This document shows, piece after piece, positions 34,354 to 45,599 of a DNA stretch of 64,000 nt. The notes beneath the pieces were generated by a model, which was not told the DNA's origin, did not search any database, and saw nothing but the letters and a program-made list of their open reading frames with translations. The DNA is from Acidomyces sp. 'richmondensis' (Eukaryota; Ascomycota; Dothideomycetes; Mycosphaerellales; Teratosphaeriaceae). The stretch covers positions 1 to 64,000 of the forward strand of contig QVLQ01000023.1 in the NCBI GenBank assembly GCA_003545705.1, written 5' to 3'. The position numbers and the translations under genes are program-made. Each line of letters starts with the position of its first letter. Position 1 is the first letter of the stretch.

Positions 34354-36800
34354 CTTTGAACACCCTCAAGAATGAGTAACTCAGGCATACATAGGACTCC
34401 CACTCCTAGTGAAGCAGGCGGTCCGACACGCCCTCGCCCAGATGACAACAGTGCGTCTAAGGTCGCTAAGCCAGACTTCTATTACTGGGATCGCCACAAG
34501 CTTGGTAACTAGCTTAATCAAATGAACTTGTACTTCTTATTCAATGACAACGCCACGATACTCGAGTAAGAGGAAGCGCCGGATATGTGCCCCGATGGAG
34601 CTGGACTACGAAGGGGAACACGCCGGTTAATAAAGGCGATCCGATGGAACTCGACGTAACCCACAAGGTCAAGAAGGGATCGGACCAAAAGGGGAAAAAT
34701 AACACCACAAAAAGGCGAGAAGGACTGAAGTGCTATACCTATAGCAAAACGGGCTATATAGCGAAGAACTATCGCTCGAAAAACAAGGTATAGCGACGAT
34801 AGTTTAATATAATAATAGGGACTAGTATAATAGAACTAGAGGAACGAATACAATTCCTAAGGAACCTCCGAAACTTACTCTTCGTATAAATATACTAAGA
34901 ACAAACCCTAAGTATAGAAGCTTAAAGAAAAGGACAGTTTCGGAAAGCAGATATATATAGAGAATAAGTCGCTAAATTATACGATCGAATCCTTATAATA
35001 AACTAGAGGATAAAAGGGCTTAAAAAGGAAGTACCAATATACGAAGAAACCTAGTTAAATATAATACTTAAAGAGTTAGATAATAGTTACTATTCTTAAG
35101 GAAATGAATGTAACGGAAGTAGGGAAATACTACTATAGAAGGGATATCCGCAGAATGAATCCGAACTCGGAAATAGAGAATTAAATATTACTGAAAGATT
35201 CGATATAGATTAATTTCCTAATAATAAGGATTGCGAAGACTCCGATACTCCGGAAGAGTTAGGAGAGGAGACGCCAACTGCGAATCCGGAAGAACGACCC
35301 TTACTAGAAGAAAGTTCGGGTAGCGAAGGCTTAGAAGAAGAAGAAGAAGAAGAAGGTGAAAGTGTACTAATACACTTTACTATAATAGGATACCGGGAAA
35401 TCCTACAAATATTGTACAAAATAGCTAGAAGATACGAAGAAGCCTTTCCTTTAGTGAACGGAAGGAGACTACTTTATAGAGAGAACTTCGACCGGATATT
35501 AGATAAGTTACGATCTATATTTTAGTAATATCTACTTATACTTAATTAAGGAATTTGTATAAGGAAGTTTACTTAGGAACGACTACCTATTAGAAGTATA
35601 TTCCTCCTAGGAGGATATATCGCCCTAGATAGGACCTTCGTTCTATAGAGAATAAGGGGCTTAATAATGCGGGTTAAAAGAACAACTTAATAAGATATAG
35701 GATATCTAATAATAGAGGCGAACTATTAACTGTAACACTACCGGACCTGAGGAAGTAAAGGAAGAACGAGAAAGGCTTAATATAAACCGACGCTATAAGA
35801 TTAAGGAATAATATAATATATTAGAAAGATACCTTATATCTATAGTATACGAATAGTAAGAACTTATTAGAGATCTTTCAAAAAACTAGATAATCCTAGA
35901 GATAAGAGCGATCGATAGGAAGTTAACAATATATAAGCTTTAATATTATTAGTACTAGTATTCTATACTAAAATACGAATAAATAGCAATATAGATACCT
36001 ATACTATAATCGACTTTAGAGCTAGTAGGAACTTTATATCGAAGAGGCTCGTCGATAGATATAGAATCGTAACCTATAAGAAAAAGAAGGGTATAAACTG
36101 ATCGCAGTAGATAGATTACCCTTACCCGATATTAATAATAAGACGATACTATTATCGATAGCTATTTAGTAGTACTACGAGGAAGTTGTCTTAAATATAG
36201 TAGAAATAGCTAGATACGATATCGTACTAGGTATCCCTTAGCTGAAGCAGCACAACCTAATCATTAATTAGAAGATAGGAGTACTCGATTTCGAGAGATA
36301 CGACTACGTAGTCGATATTAATCCTATACGCCGATAGAGGATAATAGTAGATAAGATAAAGGAATTGAACGGAGTATAAGACTCTAATTCTAGATCGAAC
36401 TAGAGGTTTCAAAGAAACCCCACCTCTGTAGATACTGCTAAGGATCTAGTAGGTCAATAAGCGAGAGTTAGAAGTAGAAGTTACGCCCTACTTAAATACT
36501 CCGAAGAGTATAAGGAATATATATAGCTCTTTAAAGAAGAGGTTAGTAAAGAAGCCTTACCTAAATACTAACTATAGGACTACTGAATTAACTTCTAACC
36601 TAAGAAGGAACCTATATTCGGACTAATATATAAGCTATTAGAAAAAGAGCTTAAAGCTCTATGAGAATAGTTAGACGAAAACCTTACTAAAGGATTTATA
36701 CGACGATCAGAATCCCTAGTAGGAGTACTAATTCTGTTCGTACTAAAAAAGAATAGGAAGTTATAGCTTTGTATCAACTATCGGAAGCTTAATACTATTA

Positions 36801-38647
36801 ACGTAACTCCTGGCTTAGTCGATCACCCCGCTTAGTCGATCACTTCACCACTACACCGCTATCTTCTATCACTCCGCGTGTTAGCTACGACAATGCAATC
36901 GCTACCAGAATCGCTAGGGTCACTATTCAAAAGATCTTCTACCTCGTCTTCAATTTCTAGGCTAATTGGCCTTGCCTTCCGCTTCCTGCCAGCCTTCTTC
37001 GCTGCCGTCGCTTCTTCCGCCTCCTTCGCAATTTGGAGGACTTCCGCAGTACTAAAGACAAAACGCCCTTTAAGCTTCACTCGTTTACTAGTCGTTCGGT
37101 TCTTTCGCTTCCGTAGAAGCTCTTGTTGTTCAGCTAATTGCTTTTGAATCGTTATAAGCGTGCTTTGTATTATTTCAAAAGCACGAGTTATACGTTCCGT
37201 ATAGCGCTTCGCTAGTGTTTGAAAGCCCGTATTGTCTTTAATCTGAGATAGGAACACTGCATTTGCTTTACGGAGCTCTGTGCCTTCCGGTGGACTGCTA
37301 TTCAATAGCGATAGGTCGAGGCTTGAAGATGGGCCTGGTGTGCGAGGATTAGAAGACCCGCTACGGTGAGGCTAGTGAAGCTTATTAAGCACTGTAATTA
37401 GACTTAATGGTTCGAGACCAGTCGCTTTCCAGCTACTGAGAATGTTTTGTAATACAAAGGCCTTTGCTCTTGCTCGAATATATGCCTCTGTCCACTTAAC
37501 CCTCTGTATTCGGCTAGGACTGAGGCGCGATAGGGCGTCGGTCTCAGCAGCCAGTGCGCGCTTCAACGGCGAGAACACGCTAACGTCGAGAGGCTGAAGG
37601 ACGTGAGAGGTGTGAGGTGGAAGAATCAGAAGCTCAATAGAGTGTTCGATGCAGAAGGCGATAAACCGAGCCGTCATGTGACTACTATGCCCATCCATAA
37701 CAAGAAGCCGGTGCACACCGGGGTCCTCTGGTCGCGTTAGAGGCTCGAACACCCTCGATATCCACTCAAAGCCGTAGCTATTAGAGGTCCAGCCGCTGTT
37801 GCTAGTCGAGAAATGCCAACTTGAGGGTGTTCTATCTAGTATCCAGGCTGTGTTTGTATTCTGAGCCTTGAAGATGATCAGCGGCGGGATAACTGTGCCA
37901 GCAGCGCTAATACACTCGATCGCCGTTATCCATTCCTGTCGGCCTTGTATTACCTTCCAACTACTGTTCTCACGGACGTTGATTAGGGCTCTCGATGACT
38001 GACTATCGCCGATAGCGAAGCCGGACTCGTCCATATTATAAACGTGCTCTAGCTGGTGTTGATGCTGGAGCCGTGTTTCTGTTACGGCCTCAAACCATGT
38101 CTTCACGGTGTCGAGGCTGACTGCCGTATACCGCGCGCTTTCTATCTTCCGTGTCCAAACACTCTTAATCTCCGGGTGCCTCGTTCTAAAGCGATCTAGC
38201 CATCTCTTACTAATTGGTCGTTTGTAGGAAGGTGGAACGCTCGAGATTTGGTACCGGCCATAGCGGATTTCTTCTGCCATCTCGACAGCGAAGGTAGGGC
38301 TGACTAAGAAGCCACCATTGGTAACGTGTGTTATCCATCGTACTAAGGTCCGTTCTTCGGTAGGAGATAGAATTTGGCGGTGTTGATGTCCTGTTCTTCG
38401 AGAAGGCCGTCCGGACAGCCGATTTTGAAGCGTAGTGAAAGCGACGCCAAAAGCGGTAGCGCACTTCCGGATCGACGTGTATTCGCCTGTCTGATATGCA
38501 GTGATAGCATTACAAATAGAAGTCTCAGAAGACGCGTCCATATCGCGTAGAAACACGTTGTTACAGGATAGTGACGCGTTAGAAGGGTGGAAGCCAGGTG
38601 GTAAGCGATCGACTAAGCGGGGTGATCGACTAAGCCAGGAGTTACGT
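36801..38647 (-). mobile_element. DDE (pogo/Fot-like) transposon family 1, nearly intact
   Basis: A 1,847-bp element flanked by TA (36799-36800, 38648-38649) with terminal inverted repeats of about 42 bp, ACGTAACTCCTGGCTTAGTC and on, which include a doubled CTTAGTCGATC motif. The empty site can be seen in B1 near 22860-22880. It carries one transposase gene on the minus strand. It is not RIP-mutated although it lies in a heavily mutated B2, so it jumped in afterwards. Confidence 0.95.
36859..38541 (-). CDS. DDE-1 family (pogo/Fot-like) transposase, one in-frame TAG
   Basis: Cut-and-paste transposase. ATG at 38541; 560 codons before the final stop, with one TAG at 37372-37374 (a Trp codon in all likelihood). 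Domains: psq-type helix-turn-helix (about residues 10-50), CENP-B-type helix-turn-helix (about 60-130), and the DDE_1 catalytic core with YNMDESGF (Asp about 171), LLVMDGHSSH (Asp about 283) and LQPLDVSVF (Asp about 319). After the TAG the same frame continues for 170 codons into a charged coiled coil and basic tail. The N-terminal 389 residues hold the whole catalytic domain, so a shortened protein might still act. A family 1 relative (family 3) is split around B2. Confidence 0.88.
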
Positions 38648-41600
38648 TACTATTAGGAATCGATATCTACTTCTAAATATTAACGAACTCTAAGACTAGT
38701 TAGTGTAAGTATAGTGGTTTATAAGCATCGATCTACGATTAGCATATAACTTAATCCGGATAGCTAAAGGAGACGAGTAGAAAACCGCATTTCGAACTCG
38801 ATATAGACACTTCGAAACGCTTATAATACCTTTTAGACTTACTAACGCACTAGTTACCTACTAAGAACTAGTAAACAATACCCTTAGAGAATTCCTCGAT
38901 AATATAGTTATCGTATACCTTTATAATATCTTAGTCTATACTATAGGAACCCTATAACAGTATATATAAGACGTTATTAACGTATTCGACAAACTAAAAC
39001 AACGGAACCTATAGGTAGTACCGGAAAAGTGCGAGTTTTATAAGAAAGAAGTTAAGTTCTTAAGATTTATTATAGGAACTAATAGCATTAAGATCGATCT
39101 AGATAAAATAAGAGCAGTATAAGAATAGCTAATACCTAAAATAGTTAAGGAGGTATAAGCCTTCTTAGGACTAGCAAACTACAACCGCAAGTTTATAAGA
39201 AACTACTTAAAGATCGTAGAGCTACTTATACGCTTTACTAAAAAAGAAACGGTATTCTAATAGGAAGAACCCTAATAATAAGCTTTCGAAGAACTTAAGC
39301 AAACCTTATATAACGTACTAATACTTAAGATATTTAATACTACTAAACTAGTACAAATAGAAACTGATACCTCGGACCTCGTAATCGGCGTATACCTTAT
39401 ATAAGAATATAAAGGGAAAAGATACCCTATCGCTTACTATTCTAAGAAAATAACGCTAGTAGAATAGAATTACGATATTTATAATAAAGAGTTACTTACT
39501 ATCGTTAGAGCTCTTAAACACTAGAGAGTATACGCGGAAGGAGTACCCGTACTAACTATCTTTACGGACTACAAAAACCTCTTACACTTTACAACTACTA
39601 AGGTTCTTAGACGAAGATAAGTACGATAGTCGGAAGAATTAGAACAATATAAGTTCGAAATCCGATATATACCTAGATACGATAATAGAAGAGCCAATAC
39701 TCTTAGTAGACGAAGTAACTATATAGAAGATAAAGAATAGATACGATATAATATCCTTAAAATTAATAAGGATAGTAGCCTAAGCGCAAATACAAAAGAA
39801 TTCAACTATATCCTTATAGTCCTATAGGATATAAATGAGGAGTTCCTAGTTTATAAAGGGAAACTTTATATTAAACCCTAAAACAAATAAGAGTATATTA
39901 AATAATACTACGACGATATATTAAGAGGATACCTAGGAGTTAACAAAACAATAGAACTTATATAACGGAACTTCACCTTCCTACTAATATATAAAAAGTC
40001 GCTTAGTATATTAAAAAGTGTATACTATATTAACAGAATAAAGCAGCTAGATACACTAAATACGGATATATTTAACTAAATACACTACTAGCCTAACTAT
40101 AGGACGAAGTAATAATAGACTTCATTATCAAACCCCTACTATTAAACGACTATATTACTAAAGAAGTCTACGATTTAATCTTTATTATTATCGACCGACT
40201 TATAAAATATACCTATTTTATTCTATATAAGGAAGTATATACTACTAAATAGCTCGCCTAAATAGTAATTAACCGACTTATATAATATTATAGAATACCC
40301 TCGTCTTTTATTATAGATAGGGATAAACTTTTCACTTCAAACTACTAGAAAACTCTTATTATATTAATCGGTATTTAATATAAGCTATTAACCTCGTTCT
40401 ACCTATAGATAGATAGATAAACGGAACGAATGAACTAGATGCTTAAGGCGTACCTACGATACTATATTAACTATATATAAGATAATTAGGTCTCCTTACT
40501 ACTAATAGCTCAACTTATACTTAATAATGCAAAAAGTAAGTCTATATAATATATACTATTCTTTTCTAACTACGGAAAACACCCGAACCTCTTTTTAGAA
40601 CTACGCAATTACCTAAATATACAAAGAGCTTTCGTCGCTTTAGGGGAAATGCGAAGTCTCTATAATGAACTCTATATATATATTAAAAAGACCTAATAAA
40701 AAATGATTACAAACGACCAATCAAAATAGGTACCTTAGCTTAAAGAGGGAGATAGAGTATACCTACTTACTAAAAACCTAAGGACGAAAAGAAATTTAAA
40801 GAAACTAGATTATATTAAAGTTAGACTATTTTTGATCGAAGAATAGAGAGGACTAGTGAACTACCGACTAGCACTCCTAAAAGATATAAAAATCTACCCT
40901 ATATTCTACGTTTTATTATTAGAACTAGCAGATCCGGAAACACTATACTAAAAAACCTTCTATTATAAGGAAGAAGAGGAAAACGAGTTCGAGGTTAAAA
41001 AGATCCTAGAATAAAGCGGTTAGAACTATCTTATTAAGTAGAAGGGATATCTAGACTCGGAAAATACGTAGGAACTATATATAAATCTTACGAACTGCTA
41101 GCTACTTCTGAAGAAGTTCTACTAAGATCAAAAGACTAATCGATCCCGTCGAGATCAGCTTACTAGGAGGGACTCATTATTAGGCGATCGTTAAGAGGCT
41201 AAGGGGAAAAAGTAGGGAGTTCTACCGCTACCGGCTCGGAAGAGGAAGCAAGCAGCGACCTTTCCTACTCTTCAGCCTCTTTAATAGAAGCTAGCTCCTT
41301 ATTAAAAGCGGCGCCTTCTTATCTCTTAGAAAAGCGAAGCTGTTTCCGAAGTCGATATATCTAAGCTTATTATATATAAATCTTCGAAAGCAGTATTTCC
41401 TACTCTATACGAATCCTCGCTAGCAGTCTTTCTTACTCTTCGACCAACTTCTCTTCCTTATCCTCTACGCGCTCTAGCTACTCTTTTAGCCGTAACCGTA
41501 TCGACCGAAGCTTATTAAACTTAGTATAAGTAACTACTAAGTCGCACTTTTATATATAGCGAACGCACTCTATATATCGACTAGAGCGAAGATCTACCTT

Positions 41601-41808
41601 ATAATCGAGCTAGTAGGATTTGCAATAGGTATACGGAGTTAGTATTGTAATTCCGTTACGCTTAATATACTGAGCGAGATGCTTCCGACGAACTAATAAC
41701 GATAAGTAATAGTAACGGAGAGGTATTACGAAAGAAAGGTAATTACAGAAAAGGCGTTACTACTACGCTATATTAGCCCGAGACGGCGCTAACTAGAAAG
41801 GGGGATAG

Positions 41809-42152
41809 TGTTACGGATTATAATAAACAAGGAAGGTTTACTAAAGCTCCGTCCTACGAGCAGGAGCTGGAAAGTTGGACCAATCAGGAAGTGAGCACTA
41901 TAAGCACCCTTAGAGTAATTACAATGATCGTAGTAATTATAGTGATTAGGGTAATTATACGAATTACGAGCAGTATATAGAACTCGAATGCGAAGCCTTA
42001 AGCTTCGACTTCGTATTTAACTCAATTGTTAATCTTATTAGTTGGAATAACAACTTCTGCTTCAACTTCGCTGCCTTGACACTCCTCTTCAAACGAGTAC
42101 CAACCACGTGACTCCAGGTCATCTGATCATCACGTGACCAACAGTCATAACA
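41809..42152 (+). repeat. 3' LTR of B2
   Basis: 344 bp, partner of 34010-34353. Its last about 100 bp are less mutated than the rest of the copy. Confidence 0.9.
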
Positions 42153-42795
42153 GCTAGCTGCAATCGCAGAGCCGGACTCGTCTATATTATATATGCGTTC
42201 TGCTAGATATTAATACTGTAGAAACAGCTCGGTTTCAGTATCGAACTATATCTTTAGAGCCGTAACACTAATTGCATTATATTATACACCTTCGATTTAA
42301 TGTGTTTATATACCCTGAATCTAAGGATGATAGGTCCGGAATCTATCGAGCTATCCTTTACCTAGTAGGTCTAAAGAAGGTAGTATCTTCGAGATTTGGA
42401 TACAATAATGGCGGATTTCCTTAGCCATTTCCACAATTAACGCCGGTAATATAGGGAATCCGGTGATTGTCAGCTACGAGATCCATCTTACAAGTGTCTT
42501 CTCTTCAGCTGGCGAGAGGCTCTGACGATATTCGTATATACGCGACTGTGAAATACGTCCGGATATACGCTTTCGCAAAGTTAATTCAGGGAGATTGAAT
42601 GCGCCGGCTATCGCTTGAATAGACTTGTATTGTTTTGAGTTATACGCTGAGATAGCATCTTGAACTGTACTCTTACAAAACGCGTAAAAATCACGTACTG
42701 GCGCGCTCATAGTAGGTGTTGCATGGATTCGAACAAAGAAGGATCAGAAGCTGGTGCGGCTCTAAGCGGGGTGCGGCTGTAAGGGGGGAATTACG
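42153..42795 (-). pseudogene. DDE family 3 transposase, N-terminal part with terminal repeat
   Basis: The minus strand from about 42710 reads a pogo-type N-terminus (AISAYNSKQYKSIQAIAGAF, LSPAEEKTLVRW) and near 42230-42160 the region around YNIDESG. The end GGGGGGAATTACGT at 42795 followed by TA resembles the terminal repeat of family 1. The gene is broken by stops, and its continuation is 34009 to 33881 on the other side of B2. Confidence 0.75.
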
Positions 42796-42797
42796 TT

Positions 42798-43004
42798 ACT
42801 CGATATTGCGAAGTAGGCTAAGCTTGAAGCAGCTCAGAATAAGCCGAAGAAGAAGGTGAAAGAGCGAGCTAAGGCCACAATAATTAATAATAATAAAGAA
42901 GAGGATGTTGAAATTGTATTTAGCGATTCTGATAGCGACTGCATCGTTGTGGCGGCTACAAGGTCGTCTTGAAGTAGATGAGATGGAATTTCGTGGCTCG
43001 CTTG
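42798..43004 (+). pseudogene. DDE family 2 C-terminal fragment (second copy)
   Basis: Lysine- and Glu-rich transposase tail nearly identical to 33050-33250. The left end is cut by the DDE family 3 element, the right end by the solo LTR at 43005; the last 36 bp with the terminal repeat lie at 43350-43385. Confidence 0.78.
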
Positions 43005-43349
43005 TGTTATGACTTTTGGTCACGTGATGATCAGATGACCTGGAGTCACGTGGTCGGTACTCGTTTGAAGAGGAGTGTCAAGGCAGCGAAGTTGAAGCAG
43101 AAGTTGTTATTCCAACCAATGAGATTAACAATTGAGTTGAACACGAAGTCGAAGCTTAAGGCTTCCGCCTTCGATTCCTATATACTGTTTGTAATTCGTA
43201 TGATCACCCTGATCACTGTGATCACTGTGATCACTGTGATCACTCCGAGGGTGCTCATGGTGCTCGCTTCCTGATTGGTCCAACTTTCCAGCTACCGCTT
43301 GTAGGACGGAGCTTCGGTAAACCTTCCTTGTTTGTCATGACCCGTAACA
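43005..43349 (-). repeat. Solo LTR of Ty3 family B
   Basis: A 345-bp LTR in minus orientation (TGTTATGACT...CCCGTAACA) with target duplication GCTTG at 43000-43004 and 43350-43354, so it arose by LTR-LTR recombination. Not much mutated. It contains three clear tandem copies of CTGTGATCA near 43211-43240. Confidence 0.95.
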
Positions 43350-43385
43350 GCTTGGTAGGGTGGCTCGTTTGACCGTCGATTACGG

Positions 43386-43670
43386 TATTGTTAGCTGTAC
43401 AATCACGCCTTAAAGTTGTTCTAGACAGCCATTTTTGGAGGTTGGACCTTAGGACTTTAAAAGCTTTTGCAGCACCTCTAATGCTTGAAAATTGATTTTG
43501 TTGAAGAGTGTTGAGAGTTGGCAGTTCAGAAGGACAGTGGGAGGATGCCTGAGGCATGCACTTGATGTCTTGGCAAGACAACTTGTTCCATCCTGTCTCG
43601 TTAGCTTTCCTTTCTCTAATCAATCAATCAACTAATCAATCAATCCATTACAGTTGGTTCCTATAACACA
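43386..43670 (-). pseudogene. Fourth DDE-type transposase N-terminal fragment
   Basis: The minus-strand reading contains NTLQQNQFSSIRGAAKAF and LQKWLSR, typical of the psq helix-turn-helix of pogo-like transposases. Only the DNA-binding start remains. An AATC-repeat run lies at about 43616-43652. From 43671 to 44014 I see no gene; a 50-bp stretch near 43865-43912 is shared, inverted, with 58190-58240. Confidence 0.55.
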
Positions 43671-44019
43671 CTCCAAATCTTACTAGTGTTCAAGCTTCCA
43701 TCGAACTCAGAAGAGTCACCCACCTTTCAACAAAGAGCTTTAATAGCAAGGATAATATTTTCTTCATTTGAGCCTGTACTTGTCCTGTTGTGTGGAGCTA
43801 TTGTGTATTAAAAGAACAGACGAATTTGCTGAAAAGTGGCCAGCTCGCTTATCACGTACGTTAGTCTGATTTCCAATTGATTTCCAATTGATTTGTCAAG
43901 GTACTTCTGTACTTTTCAACATATACTGTAATAGCGCGTTGTTTATCGCATTTGGTATACGCGTCAAAATCGTGTATAGTTACGTCCATTGTAATTGTAA
44001 TACGTAGTAAAAGCAAAGG

Positions 44020-44221
44020 TGATACAGGATACCTCAACCAGGTATCTCGCAGCGTGTACAGGTCCCCGACTAAACAGTCAGTACGAGGTAGAACTGATTA
44101 CTGCTTTCTGTGAGTCGCATGCGCTGCGAAAGAGTAATCAGTGCGCCAAGCCACCGAGACCGGCGCACGTGATCTCCTTTTGGGGACTATCTACGAGGGT
44201 CCTACAACACCTCCTATAACA
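44020..44221 (-). repeat. 3' LTR of A1
   Basis: 202 bp; adjoins the polypurine tract (AAGAAGGGGAGGCAGT on the minus strand). It contains a hairpin at 44093-44142: stem ACTGATTACT with AGTAATCAGT and an inner CTTTC/GAAAG pair, separated from the outer stem by one unpaired G. Confidence 0.93.
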
Positions 44222-44679
44222 ACTGCCTCCCCTTCTTATAGAACTGTCCCCAGTTCCTTCGTGACTATATGAATTAGTAGGACTGCATTCCTATACGTAT
44301 AGGGTGGTCAGTAGTTCCTTATAATAGGGAGGTGTCTAACCGGCGGTGCGCATGTGCGTTGGTTGCTCCTTCCCTACGCGATACATATATCGTAGGTTTG
44401 TTTATTTTCCTACACGCATTTCCGCTGTGTCGCGCACTCAAAACACTTGCTTTGCGCACTCTTGTCGCACTCTCGTTACATACTCTTCACGGTCCCTTCG
44501 CGGCGCAATATAGCCACTACGCCTACTATACCTAGCCGTTCGTTCGGCTATACGCTACGGTTGCTATACTGCAATCGTTGTATTCGTCGTCTTAAGGTAG
44601 ACATTACCAGTAAGTGCTTATTGTATCGCGAGCGCCGTTCTTATGCCTTGCCTTCGAGAAGCTTGCTAACCGTATGTAT

Positions 44680-45348
44680 GTAGTCTAGCCCTACGACGGG
44701 CAGTTTGGTGTGTTAGCAAGGAAGTGTACAGTCTGCGCCAGATCGCGGTATAAGTGCGTCGAGGTAGAGCAAGTGCTCTACCCTCAGTTACGTACTGTAG
44801 TGGCCGCACGCGACGCGCATATTGCCGCAGTGCGCTCCAGCAACACTGCGGAGTAGCAAGAGCAGCAGCAGAAATTCTCAGATGCTTATGATTCTCTAGT
44901 TGCTGCCCTAGACCGGCTAGATCGCAACCGTAGTAAGGTAATTGGCGATCGCCGTACGCCTCGCAAGTCGTTCGCTAGCGCTGCAAGTACGAGTAGTAGT
45001 GCCTTCGAAGAGGCGTAGCTATTAGAGCTGCAATCGCTCCGTCGTAGTATCCTTGCCTTGGTGGCCGTAGGCAAGGAGGTAAGCTTCCTCTCCGTTTTTA
45101 CTGCGCCTCTCCGTTGCTTTCTATACTAACAGTATGCGTAGCTTGTGCGGATTGCCGGCGGCAATGCAGAGGCCATTGATAGCATTCTAGGCCCCGACGC
45201 TCTAAACGTCGAGGAGGCGCCTTAGAAGGGCAAGGAATTATCACTGCAGCCGCAGCAGTAAGAGGAGGAGGACGAGGCTGATAGTGGCAATGATGATGAT
45301 GATATAGATGAGGTTCCAGGTGAGGATCTACAGGAGATGGAGGAATGA
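44680..45348 (+). CDS. Antisense ORF of family A: cysteine cluster, coiled coil, candidate intron
   Basis: Opposite to pol, between chromodomain and 3' LTR. One reading frame gives a cysteine cluster (KCTVCARSRYKC, 44722-44757), a Gln- and Arg-rich coiled-coil part, a Ser-rich stretch, and an acidic tail (GPDALNVEEAP; SGNDDDDIDEV) to TGA 45346-45348. Five TAG/TAA codons interrupt it as CAG/TGG changes would. At 45082-45135 there is a 54-nt intron-like segment, GTAAGC...ACTAACAG, that keeps the frame. It shares layout but not sequence with the family B antisense frame. Function unknown; an antisense regulatory or DNA-binding role is possible. Confidence 0.5.
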
Positions 45349-45599
45349 GATTATGCGGAGATGGTGAGGATCATGCGCTGCGCCTGCGCTGCATTGATGC
45401 GGTGTAGGATGGCAAGCATTTTCTTTTTTGTCTTCGAGATAGATGGCTTCTTGCGCCTCTAGCGCGGCGTACATACGCCCATCTGGTTACCTGACTGTTC
45501 TCACCTCCCTAACCGCTTCCGCCTCCTATTGTTCCTTTTCCTTGCTCCGCTATCCTTCTGCGCCTCGTGTTCGAGTATCGCGTTCCTCGTATACGCGCA

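Larger units (their letters stand above)
34010..42152 (+). mobile_element. Ty3/gypsy family B, copy B2 (heavily RIP-mutated, with nested DDE element)
   Basis: LTRs of 344 bp at 34010-34353 and 41809-42152, target duplication GCTAG (34005-34009, 42153-42157). Internal sequence follows B1 but with far more C-to-T/G-to-A changes; no pol frame is open. About 430 bp of gag is deleted near 34550 relative to B1 (20199-20629). A DDE transposon is inserted in the reverse-transcriptase region (36801-38647). The flanks are the two halves of a DDE family 3 element. Confidence 0.94.

Noticed and set aside
43205..43245. Regularly spaced TGATCA repeats considered as a CRISPR-like array
   Set aside because: Units are contiguous short palindromes within an LTR promoter, with no spacers and in a eukaryotic genome.
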